Shown: piece after piece, positions 22,538 through 31,169 of the stretch
Numbering within the stretch: the stretch's first letter is position 1
How the letters are laid out: each line of letters begins with the position of its first letter
From: Candidatus Eiseniibacteriota bacterium
GTDB taxonomy: Bacteria; Joyebacterota; Joyebacteria; Joyebacterales; Joyebacteraceae
Assembly: GCA_030622115.1 (NCBI GenBank)
Contig: JAUXGN010000026.1
Location: 1 to 35,984, forward strand
Direction: 5' to 3'
Length of the DNA: 35,984 nucleotides
Position numbers and translations under genes: made by a program
The notes under the pieces: generated by a model
Databases searched by the model: none
Told to the model about the DNA's origin: nothing
The model's input: the letters and a program-made list of their open reading frames with translations, nothing else

Positions 22538-23418
22538 GAGTATCTGTCGCTCCGTGCGCCGGTTTCTGCTTCGGAGTGAAGCGGGCGCTCAAGATAGCAT
22601 TCGACGCCGCCCACAAGCACACGGGGGATGGACCTATTTTCACTCTGGGTCCGATCATACACAACCCCCAAGTCGTCGCAAGACTGGAGCGAGAGGGCCT
22701 CGCGGTCATCGACAATCTTGACGACCTGGAAAACCCGCGAGGGGGAACAATGATCGTTCGTTCCCACGGCCTTCCACGAAGCGTGCTGGAGGATGCAAGC
22801 CGACGAGGCATCAGGCTCGTGGACGCCACTTGTCCCTTCGTGAAGGAGGCACAGGAGCGAGCAGAGCAGCTCGCCGGCGAAGGATACGCAGTGGTCATCG
22901 TGGGAGAGGAGGATCACCCCGAGGTTCTCTCGATAGCCGGCGGCCTGTCCTCACCAGCCACGGTAATGGCCGGCCCGAATGAACTGGACAAGCTTCCGAG
23001 AGAGACAAGAGTGGGTGTCGTCTGCCAGACCACGCAGCCGATCGGCCATCTGATCGCGGTGGTGAACCGCCTCCTTGAACAAGCGAAGGAGATAAAGGTC
23101 TTCAACACGATCTGCCGGGCGACGTTCGAGCGCCAGATCAATGCACTGGAGCTTGCTCGCCGCGTCGATGTGATGCTGGTCGTGGGGGGAAGGAACAGCG
23201 CAAACACCAGACGTCTCTGGAAACTCTGCCAAGAGACCGGTTGTGACGTCTACCACATAGAGACAGCTGAAGAACTCAAGCCTGAGTGGTTTGAGGGCAA
23301 GGAGGAAATAGGAATCACAGGAGGTGCTTCGACCCCGCAGTGGATCGTGGATGATGTGGTCAGCGCGGTCGAAGAAACTCAGGCCCCCGGAGATGCCGGG
23401 GAGGAAAGCCGCCCTTAG
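22534..23418 (+). CDS. ispH: 4-hydroxy-3-methylbut-2-enyl diphosphate reductase
   Basis: 294 residues. The last enzyme of the MEP pathway, an iron-sulfur reductase giving IPP and DMAPP. The three cluster cysteines are present: C12 (AGFCFGV), C100 (VDATCPFV) and C194 (NTICRATFERQ). HNPQVV, RSHG, DHPEV and GGASTPQWIVDDV complete the active site. In TICRAT the residue after Cys is Arg, where Asp, Asn or Ser is usual. Translation starts at TTG 22534, overlapping the plsC stop as TTGA; GAGGAG is directly upstream. No other in-frame start lies close to the conserved N-terminus. It shows the organism uses the MEP route. Confidence 0.95.
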   Translation: MRVSVAPCAGFCFGVKRALKIAFDAAHKHTGDGPIFTLGPIIHNPQVVARLEREGLAVIDNLDDLENPRGGTMIVRSHGLPRSVLEDASRRGIRLVDATCPFVKEAQERAEQLAGEGYAVVIVGEEDHPEVLSIAGGLSSPATVMAGPNELDKLPRETRVGVVCQTTQPIGHLIAVVNRLLEQAKEIKVFNTICRATFERQINALELARRVDVMLVVGGRNSANTRRLWKLCQETGCDVYHIETAEELKPEWFEGKEEIGITGGASTPQWIVDDVVSAVEETQAPGDAGEESRP

Positions 23419-23460
23419 CCGGCAGAGTATTTGTGTTCGAGAGAGGAGACAGTTCACAGG

Positions 23461-25884
23461 ATGTTCGAAGACAGAGACAATGAACTCAACACCGAGCCTT
23501 CCACTGAGAAGGACATGAACGAAGAAACGGTCGAGACCGTCGAAGAGACGGAGCAGGAGACCGCGGCCGATAGCCCGTCAGAACTCCCTGACGCCGGCAC
23601 GGATGCCGACACGCCCGATGACGACGCGGATGCCGACACGCCCGATGACGACGCGGATGCCGAAGCGCCCGACGACGCGGATGCCGTCGCCGATTCTTCC
23701 GACGAGCCCGCACCCCTCACGGATGAGGACCAGCCCGTGGACACCGCGGATGAGATCGAGGCAAACCAGGCTCTGGAAGCTGAGCCCCAGCCGGTCAAGG
23801 AGCAGATACTGCCCATCCCGTCCGAAGAGGATCTGGAAGAACTCGGCTACACAAAGGAAGAGTACATCCAGATGTTCGAAATGTACGACTCAACCCTGAG
23901 ATCCATCGATGAGGGCGAACTCGTGAAGGGCACGGTCCTCTCGATTACGAACTCCGAGGTCACGGTCGACATTGGCTTCAAGTCGGAGGGGCGGATACCA
24001 CTCGATGAGTTCAGGGACCCCTCATCGATAGCCGTAGGCGATGAGGTTAGTGTTCTGCTTGAAGCGACCGAAGATAGAGACGGAGAGGTCAAGGTCAGCA
24101 AGCGCAAGGCCGACTTCCTCGAGGTCTGGGACAAGATCAAGGATGCGCACGACGAGCAGTCGATCGTCGAGGGTATCCCGAAGCGCAGGATCAAGGGTGG
24201 CCTGAAGGTCGACCTGTTCGGCGTAGAGGCGTTTCTGCCGGGCTCACAGGTTGCGCTCAGGCGCATTCCCAATCTGGAGGAGCTGCTGGGGCAGACGCTG
24301 CACTTCCGCATCCTCAAGGTGAACAAGCGCCGCCGCAATATCGTTATCTCGCGACGCGTGGTCCTCGAGGAGGAGCGCCTGCAGAAGAAGACCGCACTTC
24401 TTGCGGAACTCGAGGTTGGACAGATACGCCAGGGCATCGTCAAGAACATCACCGACTTCGGCGCCTTCGTTGACCTCGGAGGAATCGACGGACTGCTGCA
24501 CATCACCGACATGAGTTGGGGCAGAATTCGTCATCCTTCAGAGCTCGTGGCGATCGGCGACGATCTCACGGTCAAGGTTCTCAACTACGATCCTGAGCGT
24601 GAGCGTATCTCTCTCGGTCTCAAGCAGCTTGCCGAGTACCCATGGGAGAACGTGGAGAAGGAGTTCCCGGTCGGTTCGCGTGTGCGCGGCAAGGTGGTCT
24701 CGATCACCGATTACGGCGCGTTCATTGAGCTCAAGGAGGGCGTAGAGGGACTCATCCACATCTCGGAGATGTCCTGGACTCAGCACATTCGCCACCCTTC
24801 AAAGATCCTCGGGATCGGCGATATTGTTGAAGTCAAGATCCTGAACGTTAACAAGCCTGAGGAGAAGGTCTCGCTCTCACTCAAGCGGACGGAGAACGAC
24901 CCCTGGCAGGATCTCGATGCCAAGTACCCGATCGGTACGAGGATCGAGGGCAGGGTTCGCAACCTGACCGACTTCGGTGCATTCGTTCAGCTGGAAGAGG
25001 GAATGGACGGGCTCGTCCACATCTCGGACATGTCGTGGACGAAGCGGATCAAGCACCCGAGTGAGGTTCTGCACAGAGGCCAGAAGGTTGAGATCATGGT
25101 GCTCGGGATCGACAAGGATCGCCACAGGATTTCTCTCGGGATCAAGCAGTGCATCGAGAATCCGTGGCCCGAGCTTGCCGTGGCCTATGCCGTAGGCACT
25201 GAGACCGTGGGAAGTGTGAGCAGAATCCACAAGTCCGGAATCGTGGTGGATTTGCCGCAGGATGTCGAGGGCTTCGTCCCGATGTCGCACCTGGCGGTTA
25301 CCGAGATAAGCCAGATCGAGGCTCGTTTCGCGCCGGGTGATGATCTTCCCCTCGAGGTTATCGAGGTCTCGCCCGACAACCGGAGGATCGTGCTCTCCGT
25401 TCGGACGTACATGGAGAAGCAGCCTCAGGAAGTGCTCCAGGAGTATGTGGAGGCTCACAATGTCAGGCCCGAGCTGCTCGAGCCTGAGGTGACAGAGGAG
25501 CCGGCGGAGGAGACCGTCAAGGGTGACGCTGACGTCACTCCTGCCGAGGGCGATGAGGCAGTGTCCGAGACGACCGCTGAGTCCTCCGATGAGGAAGAAG
25601 CAGTCGCCGCAGACGCCGATGTCGAGGCTACTGAGGAAGTCGCCGCGGATGCCGATGTCAAGGCTACTGAGGAAGTCGCCGCAGACGCCGATGTCGAGGC
25701 TACTGAGGAAGTCGCCGCGGACGCCGATGTCAAGGCTACTGAGGAAGTCGCCGCGGATGCCGATGTCGAGGCTACTGAGGAAGTCGCCGCAGACGCCGAG
25801 GCCGAGGCTACTGAGGAAGTCGCCGCGGACGCTGAAGAGTCAGTCGAGACCAACGAGGACTCCGCAGAGGAAAAACCCGAGTAG
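23461..25884 (+). CDS. rpsA: 30S ribosomal protein S1, six S1 domains with acidic repetitive tails
   Basis: 807 residues, far longer than the ~550 of typical S1. Six S1 domains lie at about 152-215, 236-298, 318-388, 403-475, 490-562 and 577-648. Domains 3-5 carry clear GAFV/GAFI and GL(L/I/V)HI(S/T) cores (TDFGAFVDLGGIDGLLHIT). S1 binds mRNA and helps the 30S subunit initiate. The first ~120 residues are strongly acidic, with an Asp/Ala repeat. Residues ~670-807 are another acidic tail built of EEVAADADV(E/K)AT units. Such tails are unusual, although acidic extensions occur in some S1-like proteins. ATG 23461 was chosen; GAGAGGAG lies about 12 nt upstream. TTG 23431 is possible. The gene follows ispH closely and ends before a hairpin terminator. 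Confidence 0.92.
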   Translation: MFEDRDNELNTEPSTEKDMNEETVETVEETEQETAADSPSELPDAGTDADTPDDDADADTPDDDADAEAPDDADAVADSSDEPAPLTDEDQPVDTADEIEANQALEAEPQPVKEQILPIPSEEDLEELGYTKEEYIQMFEMYDSTLRSIDEGELVKGTVLSITNSEVTVDIGFKSEGRIPLDEFRDPSSIAVGDEVSVLLEATEDRDGEVKVSKRKADFLEVWDKIKDAHDEQSIVEGIPKRRIKGGLKVDLFGVEAFLPGSQVALRRIPNLEELLGQTLHFRILKVNKRRRNIVISRRVVLEEERLQKKTALLAELEVGQIRQGIVKNITDFGAFVDLGGIDGLLHITDMSWGRIRHPSELVAIGDDLTVKVLNYDPERERISLGLKQLAEYPWENVEKEFPVGSRVRGKVVSITDYGAFIELKEGVEGLIHISEMSWTQHIRHPSKILGIGDIVEVKILNVNKPEEKVSLSLKRTENDPWQDLDAKYPIGTRIEGRVRNLTDFGAFVQLEEGMDGLVHISDMSWTKRIKHPSEVLHRGQKVEIMVLGIDKDRHRISLGIKQCIENPWPELAVAYAVGTETVGSVSRIHKSGIVVDLPQDVEGFVPMSHLAVTEISQIEARFAPGDDLPLEVIEVSPDNRRIVLSVRTYMEKQPQEVLQEYVEAHNVRPELLEPEVTEEPAEETVKGDADVTPAEGDEAVSETTAESSDEEEAVAADADVEATEEVAADADVKATEEVAADADVEATEEVAADADVKATEEVAADADVEATEEVAADAEAEATEEVAADAEESVETNEDSAEEKPE
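23602..23679 (+). repeat. 27-bp coding repeat in the N-terminal acidic region of rpsA
   Basis: Two identical 27-bp copies (23602-23628 and 23629-23655) encode DADTPDDDA. A third copy (23656-23679) is one codon shorter and encodes DAEAPDDA. Frame is kept throughout. Confidence 0.9.
25603..25839 (+). repeat. 36-bp coding repeat in the C-terminal tail of rpsA, about 6.6 copies
   Basis: Units start at 25603, 25639, 25675, 25711, 25747 and 25783, with a partial one at 25819. Each encodes VAADADV(E/K)ATEE. Units 1 and 3 are identical; units 2 and 4 differ by one base. E and K alternate in units 1-4, which suggests that a 72-bp pair was duplicated. Confidence 0.92.
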
Positions 25885-25942
25885 GCGCCGAGCCCCCGGG
25901 ATACCCCTGCGCAAGCGGCGGGATGCATTTGTTCTGTTGCAT

Positions 25943-25968
25943 GGGGGGACTCTCGACCGAGTCCCCCC
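25943..25968 (+). terminator. Hairpin terminator after rpsA
   Basis: GGGGGGACTC / GAGTCCCCCC, a perfect 10-bp stem with loop TCGACC, 58 bp after the stop. AGTCTTTG follows, a weak U-tract. Confidence 0.75.
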
Positions 25969-25995
25969 AGTCTTTGTTCGCGCTTCAGAGATGGG

Positions 25996-27372
25996 ATGAC
26001 ACGTCAGATGTCCGTACACGACAAGGGCCGGCGAACCGTCGCGGTGATGACGGTGGGCTGCAAGCTCAACCAGTATGAGGGAGAGGGAATCGCGGAACTC
26101 CTGGAGAACGACGGGTTCCATATCGTCCCGTTCTCAGAGAGGGCCGACGTCTATGTTGTCAACACGTGCACTGTGACGATGCGAAGCGACTACAGATCAA
26201 GACAGATGCTGCGGAGGGCGTCCCGGACGAATCCCTCGGCTGTGCTCATCGCGACAGGCTGCTATGCCCAGCGCGAACCGGAGCGTCTTGCGGAGATGCC
26301 GGAGGTGGACGTGGTGGTGGGCAACAGCGACAAGGCTGCCATACCACAGCTCGCCGCCGAGCATCTTGCTCTCAGAGCGCAGCGAGGAGGACTGAAGCCG
26401 AATGCGGCCTCTCCGAATCGTACGCTCGTCCGACCACTCACAGTGGACAGTTTCGAACCACTCGACATCGTCCGTTTTCGCGGTCACACACGCGCCTTCC
26501 TCAAGATACAGGAAGGTTGTGACAGACGATGCTCCTACTGCGCGGTTCCTGATGCCCGCGGGCCGTCGCGGAGCCGACCGCTGGAGGAAGTGCTTCGGCA
26601 GGCCGCCTCGCTCGCCCGAAACGGCTACAGAGAAATCGTGCTGACCGGTGTCCACATAGGTGCGTACGACTCTGATGGACTGCGTCTCTCACATCTTTTA
26701 AGGGAACTAGTGACCGTCGACGAACTCGAACGGATACGACTGGGATCGATCGAACCGCTGGAACTCACCCGTGAGCTGGCGGACGCGATCGTGGAACTCG
26801 ACACGGTCTGCAATCATGTGCACGTACCGCTCCAGAGCGGATCCGACAGCATCCTGGCTGCGATGCGACGCGGACACAGCGCCTCCGAATATGAGAGGAT
26901 CGTGCGACGTGTTACTGACCGCCTTCCGCACGCCGGTCTGGGAGCGGACGTAATGGTGGGCTTCCCCGGGGAGACCGAGGATGATTTCTCCGCCACTATC
27001 GATCTGATAGAGCGGTTGCCGTTCACGTATCTTCATGTGTTCGCCTACTCGCCAAGGAGTGGCACACCAGCCGCAGACCTCACGGAAAGCCTGTCCGGCG
27101 TCAGGAAGAAGGAGAGAAGTCGCACGCTCAAGGAGCTTTCTGCGCAGAGATCGCTCGCTTTCAGAACGACCCTTGCCGGAAGCGAGCTTGAGATCCTCGT
27201 TGAGAAAAGTGACGGCAGCGAGGGAGCTTCGCTTTCCGGACTCTCGGACAACTATGTGAGAGTCGAGTTCGAGGGACCGGAATCGCTCAAGAACCACTTC
27301 GTTCGGGTACTAGTGGAGAGCGTCGACGGAGAACGTACGCGAGGAACGATGATCCCCGGCGGCACAAGATGA
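25996..27372 (+). CDS. mtaB: tRNA t6A37 methylthiotransferase
   Basis: 458 residues. A radical SAM enzyme that adds a methylthio group to t6A at tRNA position 37 (ms2t6A). The N-terminal MTTase domain has C22 in TVGCKLNQYEGE (the MtaB form, against TYGCQMN in MiaB), C58 (VVNTCTV) and C89 (ATGCYAQR). The radical SAM cluster is C175-x3-C179-x2-C182 (GCDRRCSYCAVPDARG). VPLQSGSD and DVMVGFPGET follow, with a C-terminal TRAM-like region. ATG 25996 is used; ATG 26008 is an equally possible start, and neither has a strong ribosome site. The stop overlaps miaB as ATGA. Confidence 0.92.
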   Translation: MTRQMSVHDKGRRTVAVMTVGCKLNQYEGEGIAELLENDGFHIVPFSERADVYVVNTCTVTMRSDYRSRQMLRRASRTNPSAVLIATGCYAQREPERLAEMPEVDVVVGNSDKAAIPQLAAEHLALRAQRGGLKPNAASPNRTLVRPLTVDSFEPLDIVRFRGHTRAFLKIQEGCDRRCSYCAVPDARGPSRSRPLEEVLRQAASLARNGYREIVLTGVHIGAYDSDGLRLSHLLRELVTVDELERIRLGSIEPLELTRELADAIVELDTVCNHVHVPLQSGSDSILAAMRRGHSASEYERIVRRVTDRLPHAGLGADVMVGFPGETEDDFSATIDLIERLPFTYLHVFAYSPRSGTPAADLTESLSGVRKKERSRTLKELSAQRSLAFRTTLAGSELEILVEKSDGSEGASLSGLSDNYVRVEFEGPESLKNHFVRVLVESVDGERTRGTMIPGGTR

Positions 27373-28664
27373 AGATCTACATCGAGACATACGGCTGCCA
27401 GATGAACAAGTACGACTCCGGGATGATACGATCGATGCTGGTGTCGGCGGGACACTCGCTGACTTCGGATCTCACCGAGGCGGAAGTGGTCATGGTGAAC
27501 ACCTGCACCGTCCGGGACCGAGCGGAGCAGCGTGCGCTCGGGCGTCTCCGCCACCTTCGAGGCCTCATCGACAAGAACGCAGCGCTGGGAGTCATCGGCT
27601 GCGTAGCCCAGCGCATTGGCGAGAAGCTTCTGAGCGAGGTGCGAGGACTTGATTTCGTAGTGGGAACGGATCGCTACGCGCTCATTCCCGACATCATCAA
27701 GGAAATCGATCACGGCGTGCGCCGCGTCGACACGCTCCAGGATTCCGGCGAGAACTACGCCGTCCGCCCCGATCCGATCACAGCATCGCTCTCCGACTTC
27801 GTCAGCGTGATGCGCGGGTGCAACAACTACTGCAGCTACTGCATCGTGCCCTACGTGCGGGGGAGAGAACGAAGCGTCCCGCATGAAGCCGTGCTGGCCG
27901 AGGTGGAGGCACTGGTGCGACTTGGGATGCGGGACGTCACGCTCCTGGGGCAGAACGTCAATTCCTATCGCGACGGCCCCACAACATTCGCGCAGCTCCT
28001 TGGCATCATCAACAACGTCCCGGGCCTCGAGCGAATCAGATTCGCAACGTCACACCCCAAGGATCTCTCTCCGGAACTCATAGACGCAATCGCACACCTG
28101 GACAAGGTCTGTGAACACGTGCATCTACCGGTTCAGTCGGGATCGAACAGCATCCTTCGTCGAATGAACCGTTCCTACACCCGCGAGGACTACGTCGCAC
28201 TGGTCGGCAGCATTCGGGAGAGGATTCCCGGCGTCGCCGTCACAACCGACGTGATCATGGGGTTCCCCGGTGAAACGGAAGAGGATTGTGACGCCACACT
28301 CTCCCTCATGAACGAGATCCGCTTCGACTCGGCCTTCATGTTCCGCTACTCCGTCAGGGAGGGCACGAGTGCCGCAGCGTTCGACGATGATGTGCCGGAG
28401 GCGATGAAGATCGAGCGTCTCAAGACGGCCATCGAGCTTCAGAAGAGGATCACGACCACCATCAACCAGGGACTGATCGGAACAGTGGTGGAAGTGCTGG
28501 CCGATGGACCAAGTGAGCGCGACGCCTCGCGTACGTTCGGCAAGGCACGTTCCGGCAAGACCGTTGTCTTCGAATCCCCGGACGACTGCGCCGGGAAGCT
28601 CGTCAGTGTGAGGGTAACGGACACCAGCGCCTGGACACTCCACGGCAAGACGGAATCCCCATAG
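27369..28664 (+). CDS. miaB: tRNA i6A37 methylthiotransferase
   Basis: 431 residues. It converts i6A37 to ms2i6A37 in tRNAs, using two [4Fe-4S] clusters. MTTase cysteines are C10 (ETYGCQMNKYD), C46 (VNTCTVRD) and C78 (VIGCVAQR). The radical SAM motif is C151-x3-C155-x2-C158 (GCNNYCSYCIVPYVRGRE). LGQNVNSY, LPVQSGSN, DVIMGFPGET and YSVREGTSAA are MiaB signatures, and the TRAM domain ends the protein. It overlaps mtaB by 4 bp. MiaA, which makes its substrate, is encoded at the far end of the window. Confidence 0.95.
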   Translation: MKIYIETYGCQMNKYDSGMIRSMLVSAGHSLTSDLTEAEVVMVNTCTVRDRAEQRALGRLRHLRGLIDKNAALGVIGCVAQRIGEKLLSEVRGLDFVVGTDRYALIPDIIKEIDHGVRRVDTLQDSGENYAVRPDPITASLSDFVSVMRGCNNYCSYCIVPYVRGRERSVPHEAVLAEVEALVRLGMRDVTLLGQNVNSYRDGPTTFAQLLGIINNVPGLERIRFATSHPKDLSPELIDAIAHLDKVCEHVHLPVQSGSNSILRRMNRSYTREDYVALVGSIRERIPGVAVTTDVIMGFPGETEEDCDATLSLMNEIRFDSAFMFRYSVREGTSAAAFDDDVPEAMKIERLKTAIELQKRITTTINQGLIGTVVEVLADGPSERDASRTFGKARSGKTVVFESPDDCAGKLVSVRVTDTSAWTLHGKTESP

Positions 28665-28666
28665 AA

Positions 28667-28682
28667 AGGCCTTGCTAGGCCT
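28667..28682 (+). terminator. Weak hairpin after miaB
   Basis: AGGCCT-TGCT-AGGCCT, a 6-bp stem with a 4-nt loop starting 3 bp after the miaB stop. No U-tract follows (GTTGACC), and it overlaps the -35 of the lapA promoter candidate. It may only attenuate read-through. Confidence 0.3.
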
Positions 28683-28700
28683 GTTGACCGCTGCTAGACT
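28672..28700 (+). promoter_or_regulatory. Promoter candidate for lapA-lapB
   Basis: TTGCTA (28672-28677), a 17-bp spacer, then TAGACT (28695-28700) preceded by TGC (extended -10). It predicts a leader of about 90 nt before GTG 28797. Confidence 0.5.
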
Positions 28701-28796
28701 GACGCTGCCGAGCATCGAGAGGTCTCGGTGGTGTGTTTTTGTGTGCCGAAGGCGCGTCTATCCCTCACCAGTGGTCCCTACCTGGAGGTGAACGCC

Positions 28797-29117
28797 GTGT
28801 GGGTCCTCCGAATGTTGCTGCTTCTCATACTGGTTGTCGTTGTGACCGGCTTCGCCATGCTCAACAGCGGAGAGCGAGCGACGATTACGCTTGGAACTGC
28901 CGGTCTGACGTTCAACGATGTACCTCTCGTACTTCTCCTTTTCGAAGCGTTCGTGCTTGGAGCGGTTGTCTGGTTTTTCGTTTCCGTCGTCCATGAGATC
29001 GGTCTCAGGAAGACCATTCGCCGACAGAAGCGCGATATCGCGGATCTCATTCAAGAGACAGCCGGACTGAGGCATATCTCGCTGGACGAGATCGACGAAG
29101 AGGAATCGGACGACTAG
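28797..29117 (+). CDS. lapA: LapA-family (DUF1049) membrane protein
   Basis: 106 residues. Two membrane helices (about 3-20, VLRMLLLLILVVVVTGFAML, and 42-64, VPLVLLLFEAFVLGAVVWFFVSVV) flank a short NSGERATITL segment. A charged helix (LRKTIRRQKRDIADLIQE) and an acidic end follow. This is the LapA/YciS layout. GTG 28797 has an excellent GGAGGTGA site (28783-28790); an upstream open stretch from 28728 lacks support. The next gene is lapB, 22 bp on, as in E. coli yciS-yciM. There LapA and LapB help balance lipopolysaccharide synthesis and export. Confidence 0.85.
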   Translation: MWVLRMLLLLILVVVVTGFAMLNSGERATITLGTAGLTFNDVPLVLLLFEAFVLGAVVWFFVSVVHEIGLRKTIRRQKRDIADLIQETAGLRHISLDEIDEEESDD

Positions 29118-29139
29118 AGGCCCTTGGGGAGTGGATGAC

Positions 29140-30276
29140 ATGAACCTCGTGATCATCATCGTTGTTTGCGTCGTCGTGGCTGCGCTCGGCGTGACTGCAG
29201 TCGCGCGTCGCAGGTCCCGGCGCCGCGCTGAAGAGGAAAGCTCCTACAATCTTGGTCTGAATGCCATGATCTCCGGCAATCGAGATGAAGCGGTTGCTCA
29301 TCTCAAGACGGCCGTGCGTGAGGATCCACGCAATCTCGACGCCTACATCAAGCTTGGCAATCTGCTCAGAGAACGCGGCCAGACGAAGCAGGCGATCCAG
29401 GTCCACAGAGAACTCCTGGTGAAGCGGCGCCTTCCCAAGGCTGTGAGAAGCTCGATCGTGAAGTGTCTGGCTCTCGACCTGGCTGAGGCTGAGCGATGGG
29501 CCGAGGTCATCGAGAGCATCGGCTCGTTACCTCGCGGCGAGCGCGTTGATCCCAGGATGACAACTCTTCTGCGTAGCGCATACGAGACGACGGACCAGAT
29601 GGACAAGGCTCTGCAGACTCACAAGGAACTCCTCAAGAGCGCTGGGTCAGATGGTCAGCCGCCGTTGGCCGTCTACAGGGCGCACCTAGCTGTGAAAATT
29701 CTCGCAACTGGAAGCCGTGCCAAGGCGAAGGCCGAGTTTCTCACGGCCTTGAAGGAGAACTCGGTACGTGCCGCCCTGGTCAATCTCTATCTCGGCGACA
29801 TGGCTGCCTCCGAGGAGGACACAGAGAGGGCCATCGCATACTGGACGAGGCTTCTCGCGGATGCGCCGGATAGGGCGCATCTCGCATTTGCTCGTCTCGA
29901 GAAAGCTTACTTCGACATAGGTGACTACGGCAGGATGATGAGGGTGTATGAGGATGTGCTTTCGACGATGCCGTCCAATGTGCCCGCTCTCTGTGGCCTC
30001 TCGAGAATGTACGAGCGCAAGGGAGATATCGACGAGGCAGTTCGGCTGGCGCACGAGGCCATCAAGCACGAGGGCGACACCGCCTTGGGGCACCGACGAC
30101 TGATCCAGACCCTTGTCGCTACCGGCAGGCTCGACGAAGCGGCGCGAGAAGCTGATGGTTTCTTCGCAAGGACGACCGATGAGGGCGCCTTCGACACGTG
30201 CGCCCACTGTGGAGGCACCCTCGGATCGGCAGGCTGGCGCTGCCCGTCGTGCCACAAGTGGATCGATGTGGACTGA
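29140..30276 (+). CDS. lapB: LapB/YciM-like TPR protein with C-terminal rubredoxin-type zinc site
   Basis: 378 residues. One N-terminal membrane anchor (LVIIIVVCVVVAALGVTAVA, 3-22), then TPR repeats over about 36-345 (SYNLGLNAMISGNRDEAVAHL, AYIKLGNLLRERGQTKQAI and later units). It ends in a zinc site: C354-x2-C357 and C368-x2-C371 (TCAHCGG, RCPSCHKW). This anchor-TPR-rubredoxin order is that of E. coli LapB, which recruits LpxC to FtsH for degradation and so limits lipid A synthesis. ATG 29140 has GGGGAG (29126-29131) before it; GTG 29131 is an alternative. Pairing with lapA supports the call. No ftsH or lpxC lies in the window. Confidence 0.87.
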   Translation: MNLVIIIVVCVVVAALGVTAVARRRSRRRAEEESSYNLGLNAMISGNRDEAVAHLKTAVREDPRNLDAYIKLGNLLRERGQTKQAIQVHRELLVKRRLPKAVRSSIVKCLALDLAEAERWAEVIESIGSLPRGERVDPRMTTLLRSAYETTDQMDKALQTHKELLKSAGSDGQPPLAVYRAHLAVKILATGSRAKAKAEFLTALKENSVRAALVNLYLGDMAASEEDTERAIAYWTRLLADAPDRAHLAFARLEKAYFDIGDYGRMMRVYEDVLSTMPSNVPALCGLSRMYERKGDIDEAVRLAHEAIKHEGDTALGHRRLIQTLVATGRLDEAAREADGFFARTTDEGAFDTCAHCGGTLGSAGWRCPSCHKWIDVD

Positions 30277-30280
30277 TAGG

Positions 30281-31120
30281 ATGAATCGCAGATGCAGCAT
30301 ACGGACCGTCGCGGCGCTCATCACCGTGACGGTCGTCTTGTGGAACCCGGCCGCACTCGTGGCTCAGGAACTCGACGCCTCCGAGGCAGTCGCGCGGGCG
30401 CGTTCCCTCGAGCAGACCGGATTCACGGAGGACGCCGCAAGCTACATCAGGGGCCTCATGGAAGGCGACTCGGATCTGGCCACGAGCCCACTGCTTGCGC
30501 TGGAGCTTGCTCGCCTGACGAATGATGCACTCGAAGCGCTCGAGCTGGCAGATGTCGTCCTGGCTCAGAGTCGAGATCAAACGCTCAGATCGGCTGCCCA
30601 CACCATGCGTGGAGATTTTCTGTTCGCGTCCGGCCACTACGAAGCTGCAGCGATCGAGTATGCCGCGGCCATCGTCCGGCGCGAGGGCTCGGGCCGGACA
30701 ATTCTGAAGCAGGCGGCCAGTCTGCTGGCATCCGGCGACGCCACAGGGGCCACGGCGCTTTACAGAGAGGCCTCGAACGACACTGAGCAGGATGTAGCCG
30801 CTTGGGCTTCGATCGGCCTCGGTTGGGCGATCCTGGCCACAGGGAATCCGTCGGAGGCCGGCGAGCACTTCGAAGCAACAGCTCTGGAATACGCCGAGAT
30901 CGATGTTCGCGGACCAGCGCTCATCGGCGCTGCAACCTGTTCTGAGGCCCTGGGAGAATTCTCTCGTGCCTCGGAACTGCTGCGAACCGTGACCGTGGAG
31001 TTCCCCGGCAGTTTCGAGGCAGTGATAGCGGCAGACAGGCTCCGGACCGCTCTGCTCCGCGCATCGGACCCCACCCCGGGGGAGATCACACCGCGGAAGG
31101 ACGCCGAGACGGCCCCCTAG
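30281..31120 (+). CDS. Exported TPR-repeat protein of unknown function
   Basis: 279 residues. The N-terminus has a signal peptide: MNRRC, a hydrophobic core TVAALITVTVVLW and a likely cut after ALVA before QELD. The rest is helical, Ala/Leu/Glu-rich, with TPR-like pairs such as FLFASGHYEAAAIEYAAAI, LLASGDATGATALYREA and CSEALGEFSRASELLRTV. It is probably periplasmic and mediates protein contacts; no catalytic motif is seen. ATG 30281 is 4 bp after lapB; ATG 30266, overlapping the lapB end, would add five residues. It resembles YbgF/CpoB- or BamD-like TPR proteins only in general layout. Co-transcription with lapA-lapB suggests an envelope role, which is inference. Confidence 0.75.
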   Translation: MNRRCSIRTVAALITVTVVLWNPAALVAQELDASEAVARARSLEQTGFTEDAASYIRGLMEGDSDLATSPLLALELARLTNDALEALELADVVLAQSRDQTLRSAAHTMRGDFLFASGHYEAAAIEYAAAIVRREGSGRTILKQAASLLASGDATGATALYREASNDTEQDVAAWASIGLGWAILATGNPSEAGEHFEATALEYAEIDVRGPALIGAATCSEALGEFSRASELLRTVTVEFPGSFEAVIAADRLRTALLRASDPTPGEITPRKDAETAP

Positions 31121-31169
31121 CTTCCACGCGCCCGGATGGAGGGCGGACCCCTGCACACAGAGGGTATCG

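Noticed and set aside
25455-25928. - strand frame of Ser/Ala repeats opposite the rpsA tail
   Set aside because: Low-complexity antisense reading of the 36-bp repeat.
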